Shown in pieces: positions 34,710-43,257 of a stretch of 64,000 nucleotides of DNA. Under the pieces are notes generated by a model, which was not told where the DNA came from, searched no databases, and was given only the letters and a program-made list of their open reading frames with translations. The DNA lies in assembly GCF_021245735.1 (NCBI RefSeq), contig NZ_JAJISB010000012.1, positions 62,001-126,000 of the forward strand, read 5' to 3'. A program made the position numbers and the translations under genes. Every line of letters begins with the position of its first letter. The first letter of the stretch is position 1. This DNA comes from Brevibacillus daliensis. Its GTDB lineage: Bacteria > Bacillota > Bacilli > Brevibacillales > Brevibacillaceae.

Positions 34710-35519
34710 ATGAAAATAGCAACGGTTTTACGTGACGATCATCATACGAGGAACGTGGACCAGGAATTACGCAAGCTACTCGCGCAAAAAACAGAATGTC
34801 CCCATATATTCATTGAACCAGGCGGGGATGAAAAGCCCGATATGGTGTTTTCAATTGGTGGAGATGGCACGATGCTGGAGGCAGTTCATCAATACGGATT
34901 TGAACCTTTTTATGTAGGGATACATACAGGACATCTTGGATTTTATGCGGATTGGCATCCAGATGAGCTGGATGATCTGGTAGAAGCCTTGGTTAATAAT
35001 GAACCAGTTTTGGCAGAGTATCCAATTGTTTCTTGCCACATTCGTACGAAAGACGGTCAGTCTATCGAAAAATGGACACTAAATGAAGTGGTCATTCGTA
35101 ATGCTACGCTATCTTCATTGGTCGTTTCTGTTTGTATTAATGATGCCGAATTTGAAAATTTTCGTGGAGACGGCTTAATTATCTCATCTCCGTCAGGAAG
35201 CACAGCTTACAATAAAGCAGTTGATGGAGCGTTGTTACATCCTTCCATTGAAGCAATTCAAGTGGCAGAGATAGCATCCATTAACAATATGTCATACAGA
35301 ACCATCAACAGTGCCTTGGTGCTACCAAAGCATCATCATGTTGATTTGAAAATCAGCAATCCACAAATCATGCTGGGCCTCGACCGGGAGCATGCTGTAT
35401 GGGAGAACGTCGATTCCATCACATGCAGAGTTGGCGCTAATAAAATCAAGTTTGCCCGATATAAAAAACTTACTTTTTGGGGAAGAGTGCGTAAAGCATT
35501 CATTGTAGGACAAGAGTAA
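34710..35519 (+). CDS. nadK: NAD kinase
   Basis: 269 aa; phosphorylates NAD to NADP with ATP or polyphosphate. Motifs: FSIGGDGTMLEAV (GGDGT, residues ~49-61), GIHTGHLGFYADW, the NE in LNEVVIRN, and ISSPSGSTAYNKAVDGALLHP. Firmicutes-type short form. ATG 34710, weak GAGAGGG-like ribosome binding site. Monocistronic. Confidence 0.93.
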   Translation: MKIATVLRDDHHTRNVDQELRKLLAQKTECPHIFIEPGGDEKPDMVFSIGGDGTMLEAVHQYGFEPFYVGIHTGHLGFYADWHPDELDDLVEALVNNEPVLAEYPIVSCHIRTKDGQSIEKWTLNEVVIRNATLSSLVVSVCINDAEFENFRGDGLIISSPSGSTAYNKAVDGALLHPSIEAIQVAEIASINNMSYRTINSALVLPKHHHVDLKISNPQIMLGLDREHAVWENVDSITCRVGANKIKFARYKKLTFWGRVRKAFIVGQE

Positions 35520-35615
35520 GTATAAGTGAATAATTCCCTTCACCTAACAATCATGGTATCATTTACCGATAATATAATGGGAAGATAAAATACAGATTGA
35601 AGATGGAGGAGAAAA

Positions 35616-36491
35616 ATGAGACTTTTACAAAAGAGCAAGTGGTTAGCGGTTATTGTAACGGTTTGTCTGGGATTAGGTGTTACCGTACCTGTGGAAATAC
35701 AGGCTGCACCTGTAAAGAGCCAGACTAAACCTGATGATAAAGTTCTGTCTTCTTTGAATATTTCAGCTTCAACTTTGGCTTTGCAAGCTGGGGAAAGCAA
35801 AAGTGTAACCTTAAAAGCAGTCTATTCTAACGGATCGACAAGTAGTGTTACTACAAAAGCAGCCTGGACTAGCTCCAACTCTTCTGTGGTAACGGTTAAA
35901 AATGGTATGCTAAAGGCAGTGGCCCCTGGAACAGCGGTTGTTACGGCTAGTTATATGGAAAAAAGCATCTCTACAACGGTAACGGTCGAGAAAAAACTGA
36001 AAACATTAGAAATAAGTGCCCGCTCGATAGCCTTGCTTTCTGGCGACACCGCTAAACCAAAGGTTACAGCGGTGTATACAGATGGCAGTAAAGTAGATGT
36101 GACAGATAAGGTGAAGTGGCAAAGTAAAGGCACTGCTGCTGTAATGTCGAATGGAACCATTACAGCAAACGGATCAGGCTCTACAACGTTTACAGGTACC
36201 TTTGGAGACAAGAAAGTTACCATTGCTGTGAAAGTGGACGAGATTTCTAAAATTGTAGTTGCTAGTCAGCAGCTTACTCTTTTCCCAGATGACCGAATTG
36301 ATCTCCCGACGCGCGTAATCTACAAAAATGGAGTTGTGAAGAATATTGTCGAGAGAGCAACTTGGACAAGCAATAACAAGGCAGTTGCCAGTGTAAAAGA
36401 TGGTCAAATTATTGCTCATAAAAAAGGGAAAGCAACCATTACAGTCAGTTTTGGAGGAAAGAAGCAAACGATCTCAGTGACTGTTATGTAA
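35616..36491 (+). CDS. Secreted protein with three bacterial Ig-like (BIG2) domains
   Basis: 291 aa. Signal peptide ~1-30 (VTVCLGLGVTVPVEIQAAP). Three ~80-residue BIG2 repeats follow, each with the pattern L-L-G-...-Y.DGS...VT..A.W.S.N..V..V.NG...A...G.A.IT...G. It has no cell-wall anchor (LPXTG or SLH) and no catalytic domain, so it is probably a structural surface or secreted protein. GGAGGAG precedes ATG 35616. Function unknown. Confidence 0.85.
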   Translation: MRLLQKSKWLAVIVTVCLGLGVTVPVEIQAAPVKSQTKPDDKVLSSLNISASTLALQAGESKSVTLKAVYSNGSTSSVTTKAAWTSSNSSVVTVKNGMLKAVAPGTAVVTASYMEKSISTTVTVEKKLKTLEISARSIALLSGDTAKPKVTAVYTDGSKVDVTDKVKWQSKGTAAVMSNGTITANGSGSTTFTGTFGDKKVTIAVKVDEISKIVVASQQLTLFPDDRIDLPTRVIYKNGVVKNIVERATWTSNNKAVASVKDGQIIAHKKGKATITVSFGGKKQTISVTVM

Positions 36492-36523
36492 TATAGCGAG
36501 TAAGGTAACCCTTTATAAGGAAT

Positions 36524-36572
36524 GCCAGTGAAATGTGTAATGCTTCCAGCGACACGGGTCACTGGCTTTTTT
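36524..36572 (+). terminator. Terminator after the BIG2 gene
   Basis: GCCAGTG / CACTGGC stem with additional imperfect pairing inside, then six T; it overlaps the end of the convergent minus gene. Confidence 0.75.
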
Positions 36573-37410
36573 GTGCAAAAATATCGACACCCAATTCTTG
36601 AAGAATCCGGGTCGCCTCTCGTACGGGGATTTTAGGCAATAAAAATTCTTCAGCAAGGACAGCTTCTATCTCGCAGATACGATGCAAGTTGATTTCTTCA
36701 CTTGTTTTATCTTCGTATGTAATGGTAAGTAGATTGTTTTTCAGAAAGAGGTGACGTTGTTTGTCTCTTTGGAAAAGCTGGCAGATCAGAGAAGACATGA
36801 AATTGGTTTCTAGCTGATATGACTTGGCAATGGTATCATTGAAATAGGGGAGATTCTTAGTTTTAGCGGGATTAAAGCTCCATTTATCGCTGACCAATTC
36901 TCCCAATCTATAACGTTTAAAGCGGTATATGCCTGTCTCTGTCTCATCAGGTACAAGACGGACATCGATTCCAGCAAACGAAGAGCAATTATCATGCTGG
37001 CGTGTGAAATCAACGGGCTTAAAGAACGGGGCTGCAGATCCCATATCTACATATAAAGGAACTCCAGGTTCTTCTGGATGGTCAACTAATATGGCAATAT
37101 GACTATCTCCTACAGGTATTAATGTAGCAGAGAATCCAAGCTCCAGTAATAATTGTTGTAGATTAGGATTTAAAATATAACAGGTTCCACCAAGCTGCAT
37201 GGTATAGAGATGATGAACAAAAATATCAAGTGGCGGTACGTTAAATCGATTACGTTCCCGTTCTCGCCAGTAAATCAGTTTACTGATATTTTCAAAGGGA
37301 ATCGTAAAAAGGTGAGCCTGACAAATTCTTTCCAGATAGGATATAGATGGTTGTTCCTGAGGTAATTGCAGCTTATGAAGATAAGATTGAACCCACATGG
37401 GATTTTTCAT
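36559..37410 (-). CDS. Arylamine N-acetyltransferase
   Basis: 283-aa cytosolic enzyme of the NAT family (acetyl-CoA to arylamines/hydrazines). Catalytic triad visible: Cys in QLGGTCYILN (the family has RGGxC; here LGGTC), His in GDSHIAILV and Asp in YVDMGSAAPF. The N-terminal LERICQAHLFTIPFENI is typical. AAGGAGGGTC precedes the ATG at 37410. The Arg before GG in the catalytic loop is replaced by Leu, an atypical feature. Confidence 0.87.
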   Translation of the reverse strand: MKNPMWVQSYLHKLQLPQEQPSISYLERICQAHLFTIPFENISKLIYWRERERNRFNVPPLDIFVHHLYTMQLGGTCYILNPNLQQLLLELGFSATLIPVGDSHIAILVDHPEEPGVPLYVDMGSAAPFFKPVDFTRQHDNCSSFAGIDVRLVPDETETGIYRFKRYRLGELVSDKWSFNPAKTKNLPYFNDTIAKSYQLETNFMSSLICQLFQRDKQRHLFLKNNLLTITYEDKTSEEINLHRICEIEAVLAEEFLLPKIPVREATRILQELGVDIFAQKSQ

Positions 37411-37672
37411 GAAAAGACCCTCCTTACTTTTCCAAGTGAGATATGATACTGAGCAATGAAAGAAAATTGTAGCTAGGGGAGAGAAATTAACCCTGCCAAT
37501 GTAGAAGCATCGTATTCATAAATGACTATGAATGGTGTTTTTCCTAATATTATGAAATTTTTAGGATCTCTTTATTTTACGAATAAAGATTACACTTGTC
37601 TATTCATCCGTTAGGCGGATTCTTTTCCATTTGAAGCATATTATATCTAACACCTCGATAGGGGGGAGTTAT

Positions 37673-38008
37673 ATGACAGGATCGCTGATTATTGTGGAAG
37701 GAAAAACGGATAAAGCTCGTCTGGAAAAAGTGCTGGCTGAACCAACTCAGATTTACTGCACGCATGGTTCGTTCAGCTTTGAAAAAGGGGAAAAGTTGCA
37801 AAGCATTATTGAGGAAGCAGAAGAGGTTTATATTTTCACAGATGAAGATTATGATGGTAAAAAGCTCCGACAGCAATTAAAAGAGGAAATTCCTTGGGCT
37901 CACCATTTGCACACACGTAAGGTTTTTGCTGAGGTTGCCAGAACACCACTGGAGGAACTAGCGATGATTCTGGATGAGGCAGGGTTTGAGACGATTAAGT
38001 ATCAGTAA
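37673..38008 (+). CDS. Toprim domain protein (RNase M5-like)
   Basis: 111 aa from ATG 37673 (GGGGGGAG site). It is a single Toprim domain: GSLIIVEGKTDKARLEKVL with the conserved Glu and TDEDYDGKKLRQQL with the D-x-D metal site. RNase M5 (RnmV) has the same N-terminal Toprim but is longer (~185 aa) with a C-terminal rRNA-binding extension that this protein lacks. It is probably a small Toprim nuclease or nucleotidyl-transfer protein; the exact role is unknown. Confidence 0.8.
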   Translation: MTGSLIIVEGKTDKARLEKVLAEPTQIYCTHGSFSFEKGEKLQSIIEEAEEVYIFTDEDYDGKKLRQQLKEEIPWAHHLHTRKVFAEVARTPLEELAMILDEAGFETIKYQ

Positions 38009-38037
38009 AAAAAAGTTATGAAAGCTTTTCTAATAAT

Positions 38038-38531
38038 GACTACTGAAGTGGGTTCGCAGAAAAAGCACATTTTTTGTCTGCAAACTCGTTAAGGTCCCGC
38101 GAGGGAGCGAAAACTGTCCGCTACACAGCAAAGAGTGCGGAAAGTGCAAAAGGTGTAGATGCTACGCAGTGTCTCATGGATTGCACTTTTTTACCCGCAC
38201 TCTTTGCTGTGTAGCTAGGTAGGACCTTAAATAGTTCTGGACAAAAAATGTGCTTCTTCTGCAAAGGGCTTAAGTGGATTAATAAGACTAGCATTAAAAC
38301 CAAAAGCATGAAAAACAAGATTCTCTTTTCACACAGAGCGACTTGGCGAAGCCCAACCCAGCGGAGCAATAATTATCGGGAAAAAGAAGCGAAACCCAGC
38401 AAGTCTTACAGTGAAGACATCGTTTTGAGCTTCCCCGATAAATAGTGCGGAGCGGACAGTCTAACCCCTTACGGGGCGAAGACTTTTAGCGAAGGGTGAA
38501 AAGAGAATCTGGTTTTTTCCACTGAAGTAGG
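38038..38531 (+). repeat. Large palindromic intergenic repeat, copy C (two modules)
   Basis: Fills the 546-base gap between the Toprim gene and uppP. Module 1 (38041-38277) is the core palindrome; its inner stem, 38120-38140 with 38195-38215, is a perfect 21 bp. Module 2 (about 38308-38531) begins near AAGATTCTCTTTTCACAC and ends at GGTGAAAAGAGAATCT, forming a second inverted-repeat unit with internal GC-rich hairpins. The outermost ends TACTGAAGTGG and CCACTGAAGTA are near-inverted. No protein is encoded convincingly. Confidence 0.85.
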
Positions 38532-38554
38532 ATCAAGAAAACCTTTAAAATCTG

Positions 38555-39337
38555 TTACCAATAACCAAATGCTTGTAAAACGAGTATGATGGCACCTAAC
38601 GCCCCTACATAATAAGCGAAGATTTTTAATGATCCTTGGCTAATAATCTTCATCATCCAACGAATGGCGATATATCCGGTAATGGCAGCAAAAAGTGTCC
38701 CTACCAGCATAGGAGTTATTTCCGTTAAGAGTAGAGGGCTATCAAATAATTCCTTTGCCTGTAGAACACATGCCCCAAGAATAGCAGGCAGGGATAACAG
38801 GAATGAAAAACGAGCCGCATCCTCTCTAGCAATTCCTCGTAACAAGGCTCCTGCAATGGTCAAACCAGAACGGGATATAGCAGGTAAGATAGCTGCACCT
38901 TGTAAGGTACCCATCAGGAGCGCATCTGTGTATGTAATGTCGGTAAAATTGCGAGTTCCTTTTCGAAGAGAATCAACAGCAAAGAGAATGATGCCTGTAG
39001 CAATAAATTCGAAGCCGATCGTCTGACCTGTCTGGGAAATCTGCTCAAAGTAGTCTTTAAAGGTGAGACCAATCACACCAGTAGGGATGGTTCCAACAAC
39101 TAGGAGTCTAGCAAGTTTTCCGAATGGTTGCTTTAGTACATGCAAAATTTCCTGACGAAATACGATCAGAACAGCTATCAGCGTTCCCAAATGGAGAAGG
39201 GTATCAAAAAAAAGACCTGCCTCCCGAAGACCAAATATTTTTCCGAACAGAACGAGATGACCTGTGCTTGATATAGGCAAGAATTCGGTAAAACCTTGCA
39301 CAATTCCTAAAATGATTGATTCCAGATAAGCTAGCAT
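38555..39337 (-). CDS. uppP: Undecaprenyl-diphosphatase UppP
   Basis: 260-aa membrane enzyme of the BacA family. It removes phosphate from undecaprenyl pyrophosphate to recycle the wall lipid carrier and gives bacitracin resistance. Signatures GFTEFLPISSTGHLVLFG (residues ~16-33) and PAISRSGLTIAGALLRGI are present, with about seven spans. GGAGCG precedes the ATG at 39337. Divergent from the CvfB-like gene. Confidence 0.95.
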   Translation of the reverse strand: MLAYLESIILGIVQGFTEFLPISSTGHLVLFGKIFGLREAGLFFDTLLHLGTLIAVLIVFRQEILHVLKQPFGKLARLLVVGTIPTGVIGLTFKDYFEQISQTGQTIGFEFIATGIILFAVDSLRKGTRNFTDITYTDALLMGTLQGAAILPAISRSGLTIAGALLRGIAREDAARFSFLLSLPAILGACVLQAKELFDSPLLLTEITPMLVGTLFAAITGYIAIRWMMKIISQGSLKIFAYYVGALGAIILVLQAFGYW

Positions 39338-39528
39338 ACTTATTCGCTCCTTATCAACACAAAAGTCTATGTAGACAAGTGTATGCTACAGGTAAGACGA
39401 ATTTGCTCGAATTCTTCTTCTTTTGTACGAGTAATCAGCAGAAGCTGGTTTCTTTTGTGTATAATGAACGGTGGGAAGGAAAACCTGACCAATAATGAGG
39501 AATGTATTTGAGAGTAGGAAGTGACGAC

Positions 39529-40587
39529 ATGAACAATCGATATAATAACGATAGAAAAAATGGGGCAGGTAAAGGGTACGGACAAGGGGGGAACCGCTAT
39601 TCCTCACGAGGTGGATATAATGGGCGAACACCATTTGGACGAAATCAAGCTCATAAGGAAACCAAGCCAATGCCAGCACAATCCTCCTGGCTAAAAGCAG
39701 GCATGATTGCCACGCTACCGGTTGCTCGTGCAGAGGAGTTCGGGTATTTTCTAAGTGATGGGGAACAGGAATTCTTGCTTCATAAAAATGAAGCAGTTGG
39801 TGAAGTCCATGCAGGCGACGAAGTTAAAGTGTTTATGTATCACGATCATGAAAATCGGCTTGCAGCTACAATGGAAATGCCGATTGTTCGTGAAGGAGAG
39901 TTCGGTTGGTTAGAAGTGGTAGATATTTCGCCACGTGTCGGTGTATTTTTGCATAATGGAATCAATAAAGATTTACTTCTGTTTCAGGACGATTTACCAA
40001 AAGAGCACTCAGAATGGCCACAAAAGGGAGACAAACTCCTCGTTACGTTAAAACACGATAAAGTAGGACGCCTGGTTGCTCAACCTGCGACAGAAGAGGA
40101 TATCTGGGATATGTCCCGTAACGCCTATGACGAGATGAAAAACCAATGGGTAGAAGGAACCGTATATAAGCTCTTCCCAGAAGGTGCATTTGTGTTTACT
40201 GATGAAAAACAGATGCTGTTTATCCATCGTGATGAAATCACGACAGGTCTGCGAATGGGACAACGAGTGCGCGCACGCATCAGTTTTGTACGGGAAGATG
40301 GCAGACTAAATGGCTCGATGCGTGAACGCAAAGAAGTACAGTATGGTGTGGACGCTCAAGTATTGCTTGGTTACCTAAAAGAACGAGGTGCCATGCCATT
40401 TACGGACAAATCTGATCCTGAAGAAATCAAGGAGCAGTTCCAGATGAGTAAAGCAGCCTTTAAACGGGCATTGGGCAAGCTGTTGAAAGAAGGGTTAGTA
40501 GAACAGGAAGAAGGGTGGACCCATCTGAAAAAGGATGCCTACCAGCGTTATCAAGGTGAGAATAACGTGGAAGACAGCGAAGAGTAG
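39529..40587 (+). CDS. cvfB: CvfB-like S1 RNA-binding protein with an Arg/Gly/Asn-rich N-terminus
   Basis: 352 aa from ATG 39529 (GGAAGTG site). Residues ~1-50 form a disordered N/G/R/Y-rich stretch (YNNDRKNGAGKGYGQGGNRYSSRGGYNGR). The CvfB/YitL body follows: repeated S1-like domains (EFGYFLSDGEQEFLLHKNEA, EFGWLEVVDISPRVGVFLHNGINKDLLL, FVFTDEKQMLFIHRDEI) and a C-terminal winged helix (DPEEIKEQFQMSKAAFKRALGKLLKEGLV). CvfB binds RNA and affects virulence gene expression in Staphylococcus; the RGG-like extension is not part of the usual family and could add RNA binding. Confidence 0.85.
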   Translation: MNNRYNNDRKNGAGKGYGQGGNRYSSRGGYNGRTPFGRNQAHKETKPMPAQSSWLKAGMIATLPVARAEEFGYFLSDGEQEFLLHKNEAVGEVHAGDEVKVFMYHDHENRLAATMEMPIVREGEFGWLEVVDISPRVGVFLHNGINKDLLLFQDDLPKEHSEWPQKGDKLLVTLKHDKVGRLVAQPATEEDIWDMSRNAYDEMKNQWVEGTVYKLFPEGAFVFTDEKQMLFIHRDEITTGLRMGQRVRARISFVREDGRLNGSMRERKEVQYGVDAQVLLGYLKERGAMPFTDKSDPEEIKEQFQMSKAAFKRALGKLLKEGLVEQEEGWTHLKKDAYQRYQGENNVEDSEE

Positions 40588-40616
40588 GTATCTGTTAGAC
40601 AAATATGTATTGAAAA

Positions 40617-40676
40617 ACAGCCTGTGAACGGGAATTACTCTAAGAGTAGTGCCCGTGCTCATAGGCTGTTTTTTTG
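40617..40676 (+). terminator. Intrinsic terminator after cvfB
   Basis: Long imperfect stem AACAGCCTGTGA... / ...TCATAGGCTGTT, inner CGGG/CCCG pairing, then seven T. Confidence 0.85.
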
Positions 40677-40728
40677 TGATAAACGTCTCGACGTTTTTCA
40701 TAAAATTGGATGTAACCGCTTGCGGTCC

Positions 40729-40754
40729 AACAAAACGGTCATGACCGTTTTGTT
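40729..40754. repeat. 26-bp perfect palindrome
   Basis: AACAAAACGGTCA followed by its exact reverse complement, with A/T runs at both ends. It sits 17 bases past the stop of the minus-strand TRAP operon. A bidirectional terminator is the simplest reading; a second 7-bp hairpin (AAACGTC/GACGTTT) lies ~35 bases away at 40681-40696. Confidence 0.8.
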
Positions 40755-40771
40755 AATACAAAGTGCTAGTA

Positions 40772-42718
40772 TTACCCTTGGACAGGTAGTTTTTTCTCTT
40801 TCTTGCCAACATAGGTGGAGTAAGCAAAAACTCCAGCCAACAGCACAAAACCTATAATATCAGTTGTTAGTCCAGGAATTATTGCGCATATACCACCAAC
40901 GATAGCCAGAATACGCAAGACAATAGTAAGTCTGGACATCCAGAATCCAATTAATCCAGCACCTACACCAATCATTCCGATTATAGAGGTACACATAACC
41001 CAAAGCGCTTCCATAAAGGTCGTATCAATTAATAAGAGCTGTGGTGACATAACGAAAATATACGGAGCCAAGAAGGCGGCAATGGCTAATCGGGTAGATT
41101 CAACCCCGGTCTTCATCGGCTTCGACCTCGCTATCCCCGCGGCGGCAAAGGCGGCTAGTGCCACTGGCGGTGTTATATCTGCTACAATCCCAAAGTAGAA
41201 GGTAAACATATGAGCAGCAAGAACAGGTACATCAAGCTGGACGATAGCAGGTGCGGCAATCGTTGATGTAATAATGTAATTGGCTGTGGTTGGCGTACCC
41301 ATTCCAAGAATCAGGGATGCGATCATGGTAAAGAACAGAGTCAGGAACATGTTGCCGCCAGATAGGCTTAACAATCCGTTTGCTAACTTGAGACCAATAC
41401 CTGTTAAGGTTACCGTACCAACAATGAGTCCTGCCGCAGCAGTTGCCGCTACAACGCCAAGCGCCATTTTGGCACCAGAAGCAAGGGCTTCGCAAATATC
41501 GGCAAAGCTCATGCGAGTTTCCTTGCGAATTGCACCTACTAGAACGGTAGAGATGATCCCGATAATAGCTGATTGCTCAGGGCTGAATCTGTCAGACATG
41601 AGCGCAAGGATGATGATTACAATTGGAAGAAGCAGATAGGATCGTTTTAATACATCTTTTTTGTCTGGAATCTCTTCACGAGTTAATCCACGTAATCCTA
41701 ATTTCTTTGCCTCAAAATGGGTCATGATCCAGATACCAACGAAGAACAGGATAGCTGGAAGTGCGGCTGCTTTTGCAATATCCCAATAAGGTATACCGAT
41801 GAATTCCGCCATGAGGAAGGCAGCAGCACCCATGATAGGAGGCATGATCTGACCACCTGTAGAGGAGGAGGCTTCCACAGCAGCTGCGAATTCCGAGCGA
41901 TATCCCAAGCGTTTCATCATGGGAATGGTAAATGCTCCGGATGTAACAACGTTTGCTACAGAACTACCGCTAATCGTACCTTGCAAGGCACTAGAGAAGA
42001 TAGCTACCTTGGCTGGTCCACCGATACGGCGACCGGCAATAACGAGTGAGAGATCGTTAAAATAATCGCCTACGCCTGTTTTCTCCAGGAATGCTCCGAA
42101 GAGAACAAATAGGAAGATAAAGGTAGCTGAGACGCCAAGTGGTGTCCCATATACTCCTTCCAAGGTGAAATAGGCATGGCTGATCATTCGTTTCATACTA
42201 AATCCGGAATGCTCAAGGAATCCAGGCATATAAGCTCCGAAATATGTGTAAAGAAGAAAAATCGCTGCAATCGTAGTAATTGGCCAACCTACAACACGTC
42301 GGGCAGCTTCTAAAACAAGAACAATTGCCAATCCCCCAACAAACATGTCCAGAGACGTGTAATTCCCTGCACGGGTAACCAGTGATTCGTAATTGACTAC
42401 CCAATAAAGGGTGACAAAGAGTGAGAGAAAGCAGAGTATGAGATTGACGATACCTAATTTCTGCTTATTACCTTTGGTGGTTGCTGGAAACAGAAGATAA
42501 ATGAGCCCTAGTCCAAAGGCAAGGTGAATGGAACGATGTATTTGTACGGGAAGGATAAGAAATAAACTGGTGGACAACTGATACAGAGAGAATACAATCA
42601 GACCAATAAAAGTGATCCACTTTAGAGGTCCCTGATAGTTGCGGACAGCAGATTCTTTGTCATATTTTTCAATCAATTCTTGTACCTCTTGTTGATTCAG
42701 CTCCGAATTAACGCTCAT
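40772..42718 (-). CDS. TRAP transporter permease, fused 4TM/12TM (TAXI type)
   Basis: 648-aa membrane protein combining the small (DctQ-like) and large (DctM-like) TRAP permease subunits. The first ~150 residues hold four spans; the rest is the large subunit with GGPAKVAIFSSALQGTISGSSVANVVTSGAFTIPMMKRLGY and MGTPTTANYIITSTIAAPAIV. Fused permeases of this kind pair with TAXI-family binding proteins and use an ion gradient. The substrate is not known (glutamate/dicarboxylate types occur). GGGAGG precedes the ATG at 42718. Last gene of a three-gene operon. Confidence 0.92.
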   Translation of the reverse strand: MSVNSELNQQEVQELIEKYDKESAVRNYQGPLKWITFIGLIVFSLYQLSTSLFLILPVQIHRSIHLAFGLGLIYLLFPATTKGNKQKLGIVNLILCFLSLFVTLYWVVNYESLVTRAGNYTSLDMFVGGLAIVLVLEAARRVVGWPITTIAAIFLLYTYFGAYMPGFLEHSGFSMKRMISHAYFTLEGVYGTPLGVSATFIFLFVLFGAFLEKTGVGDYFNDLSLVIAGRRIGGPAKVAIFSSALQGTISGSSVANVVTSGAFTIPMMKRLGYRSEFAAAVEASSSTGGQIMPPIMGAAAFLMAEFIGIPYWDIAKAAALPAILFFVGIWIMTHFEAKKLGLRGLTREEIPDKKDVLKRSYLLLPIVIIILALMSDRFSPEQSAIIGIISTVLVGAIRKETRMSFADICEALASGAKMALGVVAATAAAGLIVGTVTLTGIGLKLANGLLSLSGGNMFLTLFFTMIASLILGMGTPTTANYIITSTIAAPAIVQLDVPVLAAHMFTFYFGIVADITPPVALAAFAAAGIARSKPMKTGVESTRLAIAAFLAPYIFVMSPQLLLIDTTFMEALWVMCTSIIGMIGVGAGLIGFWMSRLTIVLRILAIVGGICAIIPGLTTDIIGFVLLAGVFAYSTYVGKKEKKLPVQG

Positions 42719-42723
42719 ATTTG

Positions 42724-43248
42724 CTATCCTCCCATCATCTGAATGAGTGATCTTCTTTCTACCTGGATGCTGACAGGCGTTCCAGGTTTGGCGATACTGC
42801 CAAACGGAATAGAACGTCCTTCATAAAGCAACGTATGATTAGCCCGAACTTGTCCAATAAACAGGTGGATAGCGGGATACTTTCGGTTCATATTTTCAAT
42901 AAAGAAGGTTCCGTTTTTCATAACCAGCTTTTCATTTGCCTGTAAACCACTATCTACTCCTATTCCGTAATCTTTAAAAGAGACTTGTTCCAGAAGTAGC
43001 TGATCTCCTTTGGCTGCGTAGTATTCCTCAATAGGTGTACCATGTATAGAGTGAATCCAACGAATGGAAAAGCGCTTGTTCCCTTTGAGTGTGTCCTGCC
43101 AAACCAATTTCTGCGTACGATCATCGCGAACAACCAGCATGTCCTGATAAGGAAAGAACAGGACTGTGACTATCAACATAAGCATAAGAAGGAAGAGGCG
43201 GAACTGTTTCCGCCCCGTTTCTCCATTCACATGTACAAGCGTTTCCAT
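42724..43248 (-). CDS. DUF1850 protein of the TAXI-TRAP operon
   Basis: 174 aa. An N-terminal span (QFRLFLLMLMLIVTVLFFPY) anchors an extracellular domain (FSIRWIHSIHGTPIEEYYAAKGDQLLLEQVSFKDYGIGVDSG) typical of DUF1850, which regularly sits between the TAXI binding protein and the fused permease. Role in transport unknown, probably accessory. It lies between its partners with gaps of 5-9 bases. Confidence 0.88.
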   Translation of the reverse strand: METLVHVNGETGRKQFRLFLLMLMLIVTVLFFPYQDMLVVRDDRTQKLVWQDTLKGNKRFSIRWIHSIHGTPIEEYYAAKGDQLLLEQVSFKDYGIGVDSGLQANEKLVMKNGTFFIENMNRKYPAIHLFIGQVRANHTLLYEGRSIPFGSIAKPGTPVSIQVERRSLIQMMGG

Positions 43249-43257
43249 AAGTAAGTA

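Noticed and set aside
34516-34713. 65-aa frame upstream of nadK
   Set aside because: No ribosome binding site, unusual composition, and it overlaps the nadK start; probably chance.
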